Below, one piece after another: positions 1 through 8,115 of a stretch of 62,405 nt of DNA. The position numbers and the translations under genes are program-made. The notes beneath the pieces are model-generated. The model was not told the origin of the DNA and did not search any database. It was given only the letters and a program-made list of their open reading frames with translations. Position 1 is the first letter of the stretch; each line of letters opens with the position of its first letter. This stretch comes from an uncultured Verrucomicrobiales bacterium (GTDB taxonomy: Bacteria; Verrucomicrobiota; Verrucomicrobiia; Verrucomicrobiales; Akkermansiaceae), in assembly GCA_937901085.1 (NCBI GenBank), contig CALCHQ010000004.1:1-62405 (forward strand). The letters are read 5' to 3'.

Positions 1-658
1 CCGGGGTGTGGGTTGTGAACACAAAGCGCTTGCGTACTTCGTCCACATTGCCGCCATTGCGGGCGAGCATGTTGAAGGCCGCACCGATGGCGTGGGCCTC
101 GTTCATGTGGTAGATTTCCGGCTCGACTCCCAGTTCCTCGAAGAGACGGGCGCCACCCTGACCCAGCACGATGTACTGGGAAATGCGGGTCATGGGGTTG
201 GAATCGTACAGACGCTGGGTGATGGAGCGCGAAATGTCATCGTTTTCCGGCAGATCGGTCGAAAGGAAGAACATGGGGGCGGTGCCGAAGGTGTCCGGGC
301 GCAGGTAATAGGCCTTCACCCACACAGGGGCGCCGCAGATGCGGATGAGGAACTTGATGTTGTGGTCTTCCAGGAAGCTGTAGGTCTTTCGCAGGTACTG
401 CACCGCCATGGAACCGTCCTCCGCGCGGGTCTGGTTGTAGTAGCCGTATGACCACAGGATACCCACACCCACCAGGTTCTGCCGCAAGGCACCCGCCGAG
501 CGCATGTGGGAGCCGGCCAGGTAACCCAGGCCACCGGAATAAATCTTGAACACGTTGTCGATGGCGTATTCCATGCAGAAGTAGGCCACGGACTTGCTGT
601 ATTTTTCGTCAATTTCGTATGGGTGCGCGTACTGCGCGGGCAGGAAGGATTTGCTCAT
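1..658 (-). CDS. glgP: Alpha-glucan (glycogen) phosphorylase, 5' part
   Basis: This is the first 219 codons of a GT35 alpha-glucan phosphorylase, running off the left edge. The enzyme removes glucose-1-phosphate from glycogen or maltodextrin in the cytoplasm. The translation starts MSKSFLPAQY and carries the family's N-terminal signatures: YFCMEYAIDN, the glycine-rich SGGLGYLAGSHMRSA, and the NEAHAIGAAFNMLARNGG stretch near the edge. The PLP-lysine domain lies outside the window, so completeness cannot be judged. The ATG at 656-658 is the only sensible start. No neighbouring glycogen gene is visible. Confidence 0.9.
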   Translation of the reverse strand, partial: MSKSFLPAQYAHPYEIDEKYSKSVAYFCMEYAIDNVFKIYSGGLGYLAGSHMRSAGALRQNLVGVGILWSYGYYNQTRAEDGSMAVQYLRKTYSFLEDHNIKFLIRICGAPVWVKAYYLRPDTFGTAPMFFLSTDLPENDDISRSITQRLYDSNPMTRISQYIVLGQGGARLFEELGVEPEIYHMNEAHAIGAAFNMLARNGGNVDEVRKRFVFTTHTP

Positions 659-807
659 ATAGGTTGAAGATGAAAGTAAAGGTGTAATGCCACGCGGGTG
701 ATGATGCCAGTCACACCAGGCAACTCCCGATGTTATACACCGGTTTGCCTGTGTAGAAAAGAAAAAAATGGAGGGGGTGATGACTATTTTTTTTCCGGCC
801 TTGAGTC

Positions 808-1032
808 TTATGCCTGGTCGGAAAACCGGGTGTCTCCGCTGAGCGCATCGACGGCCTGTACGAGTTCAAAGAGATTCAGGTGGCGGATGTGTTCCTGTTC
901 GGCAAATTGCAGAAAGGCTGCCAGCGATTTTGTGAGCAGGTCGGTGCGGCTGCTGTCTGCCTGGTTGAGGGCTTGAGTCAGGCGGTCAAATTGCCTGGAG
1001 GAACAACGGAAGGTAATGGATTTGAGATGCAT
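808..1032 (-). CDS. Small regulator-like protein (possible ribbon-helix-helix)
   Basis: This 74-residue protein begins MHLKSITFRC. A short beta-strand-like start (KSITFRCSS) is followed by two helical stretches, which resembles the layout of ribbon-helix-helix DNA-binding proteins. I do not recognise the family. A TACAAT -10-like box (1042-1047, minus strand) ends 9 nt before the ATG, as at many real genes here, which supports expression. A run of nine G/C pairs lies just upstream of that box. The role is unknown, and the DNA-binding suggestion is inferred from shape alone. Confidence 0.55.
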   Translation of the reverse strand: MHLKSITFRCSSRQFDRLTQALNQADSSRTDLLTKSLAAFLQFAEQEHIRHLNLFELVQAVDALSGDTRFSDQA

Positions 1033-1052
1033 GGTGATGGTATTGTACCGCA

Positions 1053-1061
1053 GGGGGGGGG
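1053..1061. repeat. G9 homopolymer in a promoter region
   Basis: Nine consecutive G residues (C on the minus strand) lie 5 bp upstream of the TACAAT box of the small regulator-like gene, where the -35/-10 spacer would be. Such tracts are prone to slipped-strand length changes. Confidence 0.8.
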
Positions 1062-1143
1062 AGGCCTGCCAGAACCGTTAGTTGTCCTGCGCCTAATGAT
1101 TGAACGCTATTCTAATAGGTGTCGTATTACGGTCTAATATAAC

Positions 1144-1172
1144 TTGGGCTTGCTCAACGCTTGTATTATAAT
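1144..1172 (+). promoter_or_regulatory. Promoter of the AP2-domain gene
   Basis: TTGGGC (1144-1149) and TATAAT (1167-1172) are separated by 17 bp. The -10 box ends 10 nt before the ATG at 1183, so the expected leader is only about 4 nt. The ATG at 1171 overlaps the -10 box and cannot be used from this promoter. Confidence 0.6.
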
Positions 1173-1182
1173 GCCGACCGAT

Positions 1183-1470
1183 ATGAAAACAATTCGCAAT
1201 ATCACCCGTTTCACCTACGAGTTTACTTCTTTTCAGGGCTGGCGCGTTACTCTCTGTCGTAACCAGGTGCATTTCACCCGCTATTTCTCTGATAAACAGT
1301 ATGGAAGTGAGCAGGCGGCGCTGGAGGCTGCCGTGGCTACCCGGAATCATGTGCTGGATTGCCTGCGCGATTTTCCCGGCGAGCCGGAAAAGGCTTTTGA
1401 ACTCTGCCGCGGGGAGCAGCAGCAGACCTGCTACCCCCGCGGCCTGAGACCTCGGAAAAATGTTAATTAA
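1183..1470 (+). CDS. Small AP2-domain protein
   Basis: This 95-residue protein (MKTIRNITRF) contains an AP2/ERF-like segment. GWRVTLCRNQVHFTRYFSD supplies the predicted three-stranded sheet, and GSEQAALEAAVATRNHVLDC supplies the helix. In bacteria such modules bind DNA and often come from homing endonucleases or integrases. Here the domain stands alone with a basic tail, so a small DNA-binding protein is the likeliest role (inference). The start at 1183 is chosen over 1171 because of the promoter position. The gene converges on gadB with a 7-nt gap and no obvious terminator. Confidence 0.7.
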   Translation: MKTIRNITRFTYEFTSFQGWRVTLCRNQVHFTRYFSDKQYGSEQAALEAAVATRNHVLDCLRDFPGEPEKAFELCRGEQQQTCYPRGLRPRKNVN

Positions 1471-1477
1471 GGCTGCA

Positions 1478-2863
1478 TCAGGTGTGTTTGAATGCCATGC
1501 CGTCGCATTCGCACATGCTCTGCTTGCAGTGGTATTTCTTCAGATGGCAGATGGCTCGCTTCATATCTTCGATGAGCAGGCGGGCCATATCCATGGTGAA
1601 ACCCTGGCGTACCATGACGCGCATGACAACGGTCTCCTGCACATTGGCGGGGAGTGAGAACGCCGGCACCTGCCAGCCGCGCATCCGCAGCCTGTCCGAA
1701 AGCTCGTAGAGGTTGTAGGGCGCTTCTTTAGGATTCTTGAAGTAGAAGCACGCTGCCGGAATATCCTTCTTCGGGTCGCCGGTGGCAATGAATTCGAAAT
1801 CACCCAGCTTGGCAATTTCGCGGGTCAGGTAAGCCGCGACATTGTAGGCCGCCATGTGAATGGCCCGGTAGCCCTGCATGCCCAACCGCACAAAGTCATA
1901 GTACTGGGCAATGACCTGCCCGGCGGGGCGCGAGAAGTTGATGGCGATGGTGGGCACGCTGCCGCCCAGGTAGTTGACCGCAAAGGTCAGCTCCTTGGGC
2001 AGTTCGCTTTCATCCCGCCAGATAATCCAGCCGCAGCCCAGGGGGGCCAACCCGTATTTGTGGCCGCTGGAGCTGATGCTCTTGACGCGCTTGAGTCGGA
2101 AGTCGAAGGGAATGTCCGGGGCGCAGAACGGTGCCAGGAAAGCACCGCTGGCGCCATCCACATGCACATCCACATCAGGCCCGCCGGAGGCGGCCAGCTT
2201 ATCCAGAACCTGGCATACCTCCTCCGGGAACTCATACTGCCCGGTGTAGGTGACACCAAAGGTGGGGACAACGCAGATGGTGTTTTCATCCACCCGCTTG
2301 AGGACTTCGGCCTCGCTCATGCAGTACTGGCCGGGAGCCATGGGAATCTCACGGATTTCCACATCCCAGTAGCGGCAGAATTTGTGCCAGCAGATCTGCA
2401 CCGGTCCGCAGACCAGATTGGGGCGGTCGCAGGGCTTGCCGGCAGCCTTGCGGCGGGCACGCCAGCGCCAGAGGGCGGCCATGCCGCCGAGCATGCAGGC
2501 TTCGCTGCTGCCAATGGTGGAGCAGCCGATGGGTTTGCAGTCGTCCGGGGCGTTCCAGAGGTTGGCTATCATGCGGACGCAGCGCATTTCCAGCTCGGCG
2601 CTCTGCGGATATTCATCCTTATCAATCATGTTCTTACTGATGCTCATATCCATGAGCTTATGTACCTGCTCGTCATCCCAGGTCTGGCAGAAGGTGGCCA
2701 GGTTCTGGCGGGCGTTGCCGTCCAGTAGAAGCTCGGCCTTGATGAGTTCAAAGGCATCGGCCGGGCGCATGGAATGTTCGGGCAGTTTATCGGTGGGCAG
2801 GGGCTTGGCTACATCCGCTGCCCCGAATAAACTTGTTGTTGCATTGTCACATTGAGTGTTCAT
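1478..2863 (-). CDS. gadB: Glutamate decarboxylase
   Basis: This is a complete 461-residue PLP-dependent glutamate decarboxylase, close to the E. coli GadA/B length of 466. It converts glutamate to GABA and CO2, consuming a cytoplasmic proton. The PLP-lysine motif is SSSGHKYGLAPLG. The cofactor aspartate region is DVHVDGASGAFLAPF, and CSTIGSSEACMLGG also matches the family. The protein ends in KHT: the penultimate His corresponds to the C-terminal His that gates GadB by pH in E. coli. The start is the ATG of MNTQCDNATT. The gene diverges from the Sel1 lipoprotein. No glutamate/GABA antiporter gene is in the window, so a role in acid resistance is only inferred. Confidence 0.95.
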   Translation of the reverse strand: MNTQCDNATTSLFGAADVAKPLPTDKLPEHSMRPADAFELIKAELLLDGNARQNLATFCQTWDDEQVHKLMDMSISKNMIDKDEYPQSAELEMRCVRMIANLWNAPDDCKPIGCSTIGSSEACMLGGMAALWRWRARRKAAGKPCDRPNLVCGPVQICWHKFCRYWDVEIREIPMAPGQYCMSEAEVLKRVDENTICVVPTFGVTYTGQYEFPEEVCQVLDKLAASGGPDVDVHVDGASGAFLAPFCAPDIPFDFRLKRVKSISSSGHKYGLAPLGCGWIIWRDESELPKELTFAVNYLGGSVPTIAINFSRPAGQVIAQYYDFVRLGMQGYRAIHMAAYNVAAYLTREIAKLGDFEFIATGDPKKDIPAACFYFKNPKEAPYNLYELSDRLRMRGWQVPAFSLPANVQETVVMRVMVRQGFTMDMARLLIEDMKRAICHLKKYHCKQSMCECDGMAFKHT

Positions 2864-2921
2864 GGTGCAGTGGTGATGCCGTACATGGCTGAATCTGCAC
2901 AAAAACAGGCGGGTAAGGGGC

Positions 2922-2950
2922 TTGCCATAACGGCTGGGACAGGGTATAAT
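2922..2950 (+). promoter_or_regulatory. Promoter of the Sel1-repeat lipoprotein
   Basis: TTGCCA (2922-2927), a 17-bp spacer and TATAAT (2945-2950). The -10 ends 7 nt before the ATG at 2958, predicting a leaderless mRNA. The upstream in-frame ATG at 2949 starts inside the -10 box. Confidence 0.7.
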
Positions 2951-2957
2951 GCCATGC

Positions 2958-3806
2958 ATGAGATATTCTCTGCTTCTGTTGCCCCTGCTGTTGCTGGCCG
3001 CCTGCCGGAATGAGGAATCGGCCGCCTCCGGCTCGCCGCAGGCTCTATACGAGAAAGCGCAGGCTCTCCTGAAACCCAATGTGGAGCATGCTGCCTCGGA
3101 TTATGCCGGTGCCATGAAATACCTGCAGGAAGCGGCAGAAGGAGGCCTTCTCCGCGCTCAGCTGGATCTGGGAGGCATTTACTTTGCAGGTGGTCATGGT
3201 GTGGTGGCTGACCCGCAGAAAGCCTACAACTGGTTTTCGCTGGCAGCCGCCCAGGGCAGCAGGGAGGCAGAGGTCTTCCTGGGCATTCTGCACCACGAAG
3301 GCATGCTGGGAACGGCAGATAAAGCGGCGGCAATGCGGCATTGGCGCGCTGCTGCCTCTGCCGGGGTGGCAGAGGGGCAGTACCGCCTGGGGCGCCTGCT
3401 GGCGCAGGATGATACCACCCGCGCCGAAGGGATGGAATGGCTGGTGAAGGCATCGGCCGCCGTGCCGCAGGCCGCCACGGCGCTGGGAAATTTGTACTAC
3501 CGCTATCTGGATGATGCCGGAACCGCTGCCGCCTGGTATGAAAAAGGGGCGCTGGCCGGTGATCCCATGGCCCAGCACGTGTTTGCCGAAATGCTTCTGC
3601 TGGGGGATGCCGTCAGCCAGGATGCCGACCGCGGTCTGGCTATGCTGCGGATGGCCGCAGGGCAGGACTACAAGCCCGCTATGGCGCGTCTCATCAATAT
3701 CTTGCGGAATAGTGGGAAAAACGGGGAAAACGAGCAGGAAGCCGCCGCATGGGATGCCCGCCTGCAGGAAATCATGAAATCTCCGTCCACGCCGCTTGAA
3801 AAGTGA
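2958..3806 (+). CDS. Sel1-repeat lipoprotein
   Basis: This 282-residue protein has a lipoprotein signal peptide: MRYS, a leucine-rich core and the lipobox LLAAC. A chain of Sel1-like repeats follows, for example AQLDLGGIYFAGG, NWFSLAAAQGSREAEVFLG and GQYRLGRLLAQ, probably five or six in all. Such solenoids usually mediate protein contacts, here at the envelope. The specific partner is unknown. The start at 2958 rather than 2949 follows from the promoter, because 2949 lies within the -10 box. Confidence 0.85.
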   Translation: MRYSLLLLPLLLLAACRNEESAASGSPQALYEKAQALLKPNVEHAASDYAGAMKYLQEAAEGGLLRAQLDLGGIYFAGGHGVVADPQKAYNWFSLAAAQGSREAEVFLGILHHEGMLGTADKAAAMRHWRAAASAGVAEGQYRLGRLLAQDDTTRAEGMEWLVKASAAVPQAATALGNLYYRYLDDAGTAAAWYEKGALAGDPMAQHVFAEMLLLGDAVSQDADRGLAMLRMAAGQDYKPAMARLINILRNSGKNGENEQEAAAWDARLQEIMKSPSTPLEK

Positions 3807-3815
3807 GTGAAAGCA

Positions 3816-3834
3816 CCCGGCCCGCCGGGGTTTT
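3816..3834 (+). terminator. Weak hairpin after the Sel1 gene
   Basis: CCCGG (3816-3820), loop CCCG, CCGGG (3825-3829), then GTTTT. This is a short stem ending just before the nuoA promoter, so it is only a possible intrinsic terminator. Confidence 0.4.
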
Positions 3835-3837
3835 GTA

Positions 3838-3866
3838 TTGACTTGGCGCTGTTTTGCTGCTATAAA
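3838..3866 (+). promoter_or_regulatory. Promoter of nuoA
   Basis: TTGACT (3838-3843), a 17-bp spacer and TATAAA (3861-3866), 14 nt before the nuoA ATG. The expected leader is about 8 nt with no Shine-Dalgarno sequence. Confidence 0.65.
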
Positions 3867-3880
3867 ACCTCCACCGCGTT

Positions 3881-4273
3881 ATGTTACAGGAATATTTCTC
3901 AGCCCTCATCCAGTTGATTGCCGGTTTCGGTTTTGCCGGTCTCATCATCATTCTGAGCATTGTCTTCGGCCGCCGCTCCAAGCTGCGCTCCGCCATGGAT
4001 GTGCCTTACGAATGTGGTAACGTCCCTGAGGGTGACGGCTCTCCCTCTTTCTTCTCCATTAAGTTCTACCTGGTGGCCATCCTCTTCCTCGTGTTCGACC
4101 TGGAGGTGATTTTCCTGTACCCCTGGGCTCTGGGCTTCCAGGATGTCGTCATGAACAATGGAGAGGCTTTTGCTGCCATGACCTCCTTCATCGGCGTGCT
4201 GATGGTGGCCTATCTCTATGCCGTCGGCAAGGGCGCCATCACCTGGCACCGTAATCCGGCTCCCCGTCGTTGA
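3881..4273 (+). CDS. nuoA: NADH-quinone oxidoreductase subunit A
   Basis: This is a 130-residue membrane subunit of respiratory complex I. It has three predicted transmembrane helices. The family signature loop is DVPYECG, followed by FSIKFYLVAILFLVFDLEV, which contains the conserved acidic residues of helix 2. Length and motifs are normal. It is alone: no nuoB or other nuo gene follows, and a hairpin closes the transcript, so the remaining subunits must be encoded elsewhere. It has its own strong promoter. Confidence 0.95.
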   Translation: MLQEYFSALIQLIAGFGFAGLIIILSIVFGRRSKLRSAMDVPYECGNVPEGDGSPSFFSIKFYLVAILFLVFDLEVIFLYPWALGFQDVVMNNGEAFAAMTSFIGVLMVAYLYAVGKGAITWHRNPAPRR

Positions 4274-4303
4274 TTCCTGCCCGGAAGCGCATGTAATTTT
4301 TCC

Positions 4304-4341
4304 AACTGCCGGATGGGGCATCAACCCTGCCGGCAGTTTTG
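4304..4341 (+). terminator. Hairpin plus U-run between nuoA and metH
   Basis: A 9-bp stem, AACTGCCGG (4304-4312) with CCGGCAGTT (4330-4338), has a 17-nt loop and ends in TTTTG. It fits an intrinsic terminator for nuoA, but it finishes only 11 nt before the metH start. Confidence 0.65.
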
Positions 4342-4351
4342 TTCTCCCGAT

Positions 4352-7300
4352 ATGAAGATGACCGCCCGACAACGCTCCGAATTTCTGCATACTGCCCTGC
4401 GCGAGCGCATCCTGGTTCTGGATGGCGCCTGCGGTACCATGGTACAGAAATACCACCTGACCGAGGCAGACTACCGCGGCTCCCGCTTTGCCGATGCCCC
4501 GCGGGATTTGAAGAACAACAACGACCTGCTGGTGCTGACCCGCCCGGATATCATCCGCGATATCCATACAGCCTATGCCGCTGCTGGGGCAGACATCATC
4601 ACCACCTCCACCTTTTCAGCGACTACCATCGGCCAGCATGAGTTCTTTCACCAATCCACCTGCCAGGAACACGACCAGTCCTACTATGATGAAGTGCTGG
4701 AAGATGCCCCACTGGCGGCGCTGGTGCGGGAGATGAATCTGGCTGCCTGTGCGCTGGCGCGCGAGGCTGCCGAAACCGTCGGGCAGCAGGAACAGCGCCC
4801 GGTACTGGTGGCCGGTTCCATCGGCCCCATGGCGGTGACGGCCTCCCTCTCGCCCAAGGTCACCGACCCGGGATACCGTGCCATCCATTTTGACCAGCTG
4901 CGCCGCGCCTACCGGGAGCAGGTGCTTGCCCTGGCCGATGGCGGGGTGGATGTGCTGCTGCTGGAGACTATCTTCGACACGCTCAATGCCAAGGCATGCC
5001 TTTATGCCATAGATGAACTCCGCGCGGAGCGTGACTTGCCCCCGCTCATCATCAGTTTCACCATTACTGACCGGGCCGGCCGCACTCTCTCCGGCCAGAC
5101 GGTGGAGGCATTCTGGAACAGCGTGCGGCATGCCTCTCCTCTGGCCATCAGCATCAACTGCGCCCTGGGGGCAGACCTCATGAAACCCTTTGCCGCCCGG
5201 CTCGCCGGGCTGGCCGACTGCGCCGTGTGCCTGTACCCGAATGCCGGCATGCCCAATCCGCTCAGCCCCAACGGCTATGAACATACGGCTGACCACATGG
5301 CCGCTATTCTGCGGGAATACGCCCAGGAGGGGATGCTCAACATCGTGGGCGGTTGCTGCGGGACAACACCGGAATACATTGCTGCGATTCGCGCTGCGGT
5401 GCAGGGCTTTGCACCGCGCCCCATTCCCGCGTACAGGCAGGATGGTACGCTGCGCCTCAGCGGCCTGGAAGCCTACAATCATCACCGCAGTCAGGGGCTG
5501 CTGTACGTGGGGGAACGCTGCAACGTGGCGGGTTCTCCCAAGTTTGCCCGCCTGATTCGGGAAGGAAAGTTCGAAGAGGCGATCGAGATTGCGCGGGCGC
5601 AGGTGGAGAAGGGCGCCCGGGTGCTGGATTTCTGTTTTGACGACGGCATGATTGACGGCCCGGCCGCCATGACCCGCTTCCTGAATCTCGTGGCTGCCGA
5701 ACCCGATATCGCGCGGGTGCCCTGCATGATTGACTCCTCGAACTGGGAGGTCATCGTAGCCGGGCTCAAATGCGTGCAGGGCAAGGCGATTGTCAATTCC
5801 ATCTCGCTGAAGAACGGGGAGGAGGAGTTCCTCCGCCAGGCGCGCATCATCCGCCGTTTTGGTGCGGCTGTCGTGGTGATGGGCTTTGACGAAAAGGGGC
5901 AGGCCTGCGGTTATGAGGACCGCGTGGCCATTGCCGCGCGCGCTCACCGCCTGCTCACGCAGGAAGTGGGCTTTGCTGATGAGGATATTATTTTTGACCC
6001 CAATGTCCTGACGGTCGGTACCGGCATGCAGGAGCATGCCGACCTGGCACTCAATTTTTTCCGTGCGACCGCAGAAATTCACCGCCGTTTCCCTCTCTGC
6101 CACCTCTCCGGCGGTATTTCCAATGTGAGCTTTGCCTTCCGGGGGAACAACCCGGTGCGCGAGGCCATGCACAGCGCTTTCCTGCATCATGCCTGCGCCG
6201 GGGGACTGGATTTGTGCATCGTGAATGCCGCACTCATGACTCCGTATGAAACGCTGCCTGCCCATCGCCGCAAACTGGTGGAGGATGTGCTGCTGAATGC
6301 GGCAGAGGACGCTACGGAATGCCTGATTGCCTACGCCCAGGAACTGACAGCGGCGCGGGAGGCTCTCAAGGCGGCAGGAAGCGGGACATCCCCTGCCGCT
6401 GCAGCCCGCCCGGCTTCCGATTGGCGGGCGCTGGGCGTGCAGGAACGGCTTGCCCATGCCCTGATTCACGGCGTGACGGAATTTATCGAGGCTGATACCC
6501 GCGAGGCTCTGCTTGCCTGCGGCTCGCCGCTGCAGGTGATTGAAGGGCCGTTGATGGAGGGGATGAAGGAGGTGGGCGTGCGATTTGGAGCCGGGCAGAT
6601 GTTCCTGCCCCAGGTGGTGAAGAGTGCCCGTGTGATGAAGCAGAGCGTGGCGGTGCTGACTCCGGTTCTGGAGCAGGAGCATGCCGGTCAGGCCTCTGCT
6701 GCCACGGTGGTGCTGGCCACGGTCAAGGGTGATGTTCACGATATCGGCAAGAATATTGTGGGCGTGGTGCTGGCCTGCAACGGCTTCCGTGTGGTTGACC
6801 TGGGGGTGATGGTCCCCCCGGAGCAGATTGTGGAGGCTGCCCGCACCGAAAAGGCTGCGCTGGTGGCGCTTTCGGGCTTGATTACCCCTTCGCTGGAAGA
6901 GATGGCAACGGTGGCGGGCATGCTGCAGGAAAGCGGCATGCAGGTTCCCCTGCTGGTGGGCGGCGCGACGACCAGCCCGCAGCATACGGCCATCAAGCTG
7001 GCTCCTCTGTACCCTGACGGAGTCGTGATTCAGACGCCGGATGCTTCTGCCATTGTGCCGGTGGCGGCTTCCCTGACGGGGGCTTCTGCGGCGGCTTTCA
7101 TTGCGGAGCAGAAGAAGGAGCAGCAGCGTCTGCGCGAAGAATATGACCAGCATCAACCGGCCTTGCTGCCGCTGGAGGAGGCGCGTTCCCGCCGCCCGGA
7201 CAGCCCCGCCGGGACTCAGCCTGTTCCTCTGCGTACAGGTGTGTTCAGCGTCGGTGTGCCGGAAGGCTGCACCTGCCATACACCGCAGCCGGATTACCCG

Positions 7301-8038
7301 CTGGCTTGGCAGCAGATTCTCGATAAGGCAGATTGGACTATCACCCTGCGTACCTTTGACCTGCTGGGAGGCGATGTTTCGAAACAGCATGAGGCTTCCC
7401 GCCTGCGGGCGGATGCCGAAACCCTGTTGCAGCGGGCTCTGAAGGAAAAACGCCTGAAAGCCCGTGCCTGCTTCGGTATCTGGCCTGCTGTTCACGAGGG
7501 GGCAGAGGATTTGATGCTGCCGGATGGCACGGTGCTGCATTCGCTGCGCCAGCAGAAGCCCTCCCTCAGCCGCTGCCTTGCTCTGGCCGATTTCGTGGAT
7601 GCCGGGCAGGGCTATGTGGGGGCGATGCAGGTTTCGGTCTGCGGGGCTGATGAGTGGGCGGCCGAACTGAATGCCGCCTGTGACCCCTACAACGCCTTGT
7701 TGATTGCGGCGGTAGCCAATATGCTGGCCGAGGCTCTGGCTGAATGCGTGCAGGATGTGGTGACGCAGATCTGGCCGGTGGCGGGCAGTTCGATGATTCG
7801 CCCTGCCTGCGGCTACCCCAGCCAGCCTGACCATGCCGAGAAACGCACAGTATTTGCCTTGCTGGAGGCCGGCAGACGTACAGGGGCTTGCCTGACGGAA
7901 ACCTGCATGATGTCACCTGCTTCTTCGGTATGCGCGCTCCTGTTCAATCACCCGCAGGCCAGGTATTTTACCGTGGGTGCCTTGGGCGCAGACCAGCGAG
8001 CCGATTATGAACGGCGCAGCGGGCATACGCTGAACTGA
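4352..8038 (+). CDS. metH: Cobalamin-dependent methionine synthase
   Basis: This is a full-length (1228 residue) MetH, which moves a methyl group from methyltetrahydrofolate to homocysteine through methylcobalamin. The domains appear in the standard order. The homocysteine domain has zinc ligands in SINCALGAD and VGGCCGTTPE. The pterin domain begins near YVGERCNVAGS. The cap and B12 domain carries the cobalamin His in DVHDIGKN. The C-terminal reactivation domain contains IRPACGYPSQPDHAEK. The ATG at 4352 (MKMTARQRSE) directly follows the nuoA terminator hairpin. A possible TTGATT/TAATTT promoter (4270-4299) would place that hairpin in the metH leader. No cobalamin or SAM riboswitch fits in the 78-nt gap. 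Confidence 0.97.
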   Translation: MKMTARQRSEFLHTALRERILVLDGACGTMVQKYHLTEADYRGSRFADAPRDLKNNNDLLVLTRPDIIRDIHTAYAAAGADIITTSTFSATTIGQHEFFHQSTCQEHDQSYYDEVLEDAPLAALVREMNLAACALAREAAETVGQQEQRPVLVAGSIGPMAVTASLSPKVTDPGYRAIHFDQLRRAYREQVLALADGGVDVLLLETIFDTLNAKACLYAIDELRAERDLPPLIISFTITDRAGRTLSGQTVEAFWNSVRHASPLAISINCALGADLMKPFAARLAGLADCAVCLYPNAGMPNPLSPNGYEHTADHMAAILREYAQEGMLNIVGGCCGTTPEYIAAIRAAVQGFAPRPIPAYRQDGTLRLSGLEAYNHHRSQGLLYVGERCNVAGSPKFARLIREGKFEEAIEIARAQVEKGARVLDFCFDDGMIDGPAAMTRFLNLVAAEPDIARVPCMIDSSNWEVIVAGLKCVQGKAIVNSISLKNGEEEFLRQARIIRRFGAAVVVMGFDEKGQACGYEDRVAIAARAHRLLTQEVGFADEDIIFDPNVLTVGTGMQEHADLALNFFRATAEIHRRFPLCHLSGGISNVSFAFRGNNPVREAMHSAFLHHACAGGLDLCIVNAALMTPYETLPAHRRKLVEDVLLNAAEDATECLIAYAQELTAAREALKAAGSGTSPAAAARPASDWRALGVQERLAHALIHGVTEFIEADTREALLACGSPLQVIEGPLMEGMKEVGVRFGAGQMFLPQVVKSARVMKQSVAVLTPVLEQEHAGQASAATVVLATVKGDVHDIGKNIVGVVLACNGFRVVDLGVMVPPEQIVEAARTEKAALVALSGLITPSLEEMATVAGMLQESGMQVPLLVGGATTSPQHTAIKLAPLYPDGVVIQTPDASAIVPVAASLTGASAAAFIAEQKKEQQRLREEYDQHQPALLPLEEARSRRPDSPAGTQPVPLRTGVFSVGVPEGCTCHTPQPDYPLAWQQILDKADWTITLRTFDLLGGDVSKQHEASRLRADAETLLQRALKEKRLKARACFGIWPAVHEGAEDLMLPDGTVLHSLRQQKPSLSRCLALADFVDAGQGYVGAMQVSVCGADEWAAELNAACDPYNALLIAAVANMLAEALAECVQDVVTQIWPVAGSSMIRPACGYPSQPDHAEKRTVFALLEAGRRTGACLTETCMMSPASSVCALLFNHPQARYFTVGALGADQRADYERRSGHTLN

Positions 8039-8060
8039 GCTTGCAGATTTTGCAAAAGAA

Positions 8061-8097
8061 GCAGCGCCGCTCCTGAGAGAGCGGCGCTGCTTTTTCT
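8061..8097. terminator. Bidirectional terminator, metH / lptF
   Basis: A perfect 12-bp stem, GCAGCGCCGCTC (8061-8072) with GAGCGGCGCTGC (8079-8090), has a 6-nt loop and then TTTTTCTT. A strong intrinsic terminator for metH. A preceding AAAAG gives a weaker U-run for lptF on the other strand. Confidence 0.9.
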
Positions 8098-8115
8098 TGC
8101 GGTAATGGGAAGCCC

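Noticed and set aside
2949..2957. Start of the Sel1 lipoprotein at the ATG at 2949
   Set aside because: That ATG begins inside the TATAAT -10 box, so a transcript from the promoter cannot contain it.
4274..4351. Possible cobalamin or SAM riboswitch upstream of metH
   Set aside because: The gap is only 78 nt and contains a plain terminator hairpin; no B12-box or SAM-box pattern.
4616..7834. A 1072-codon minus-strand frame inside metH
   Set aside because: Antisense shadow of metH; His/Arg/Gln-rich composition and no recognisable domain.
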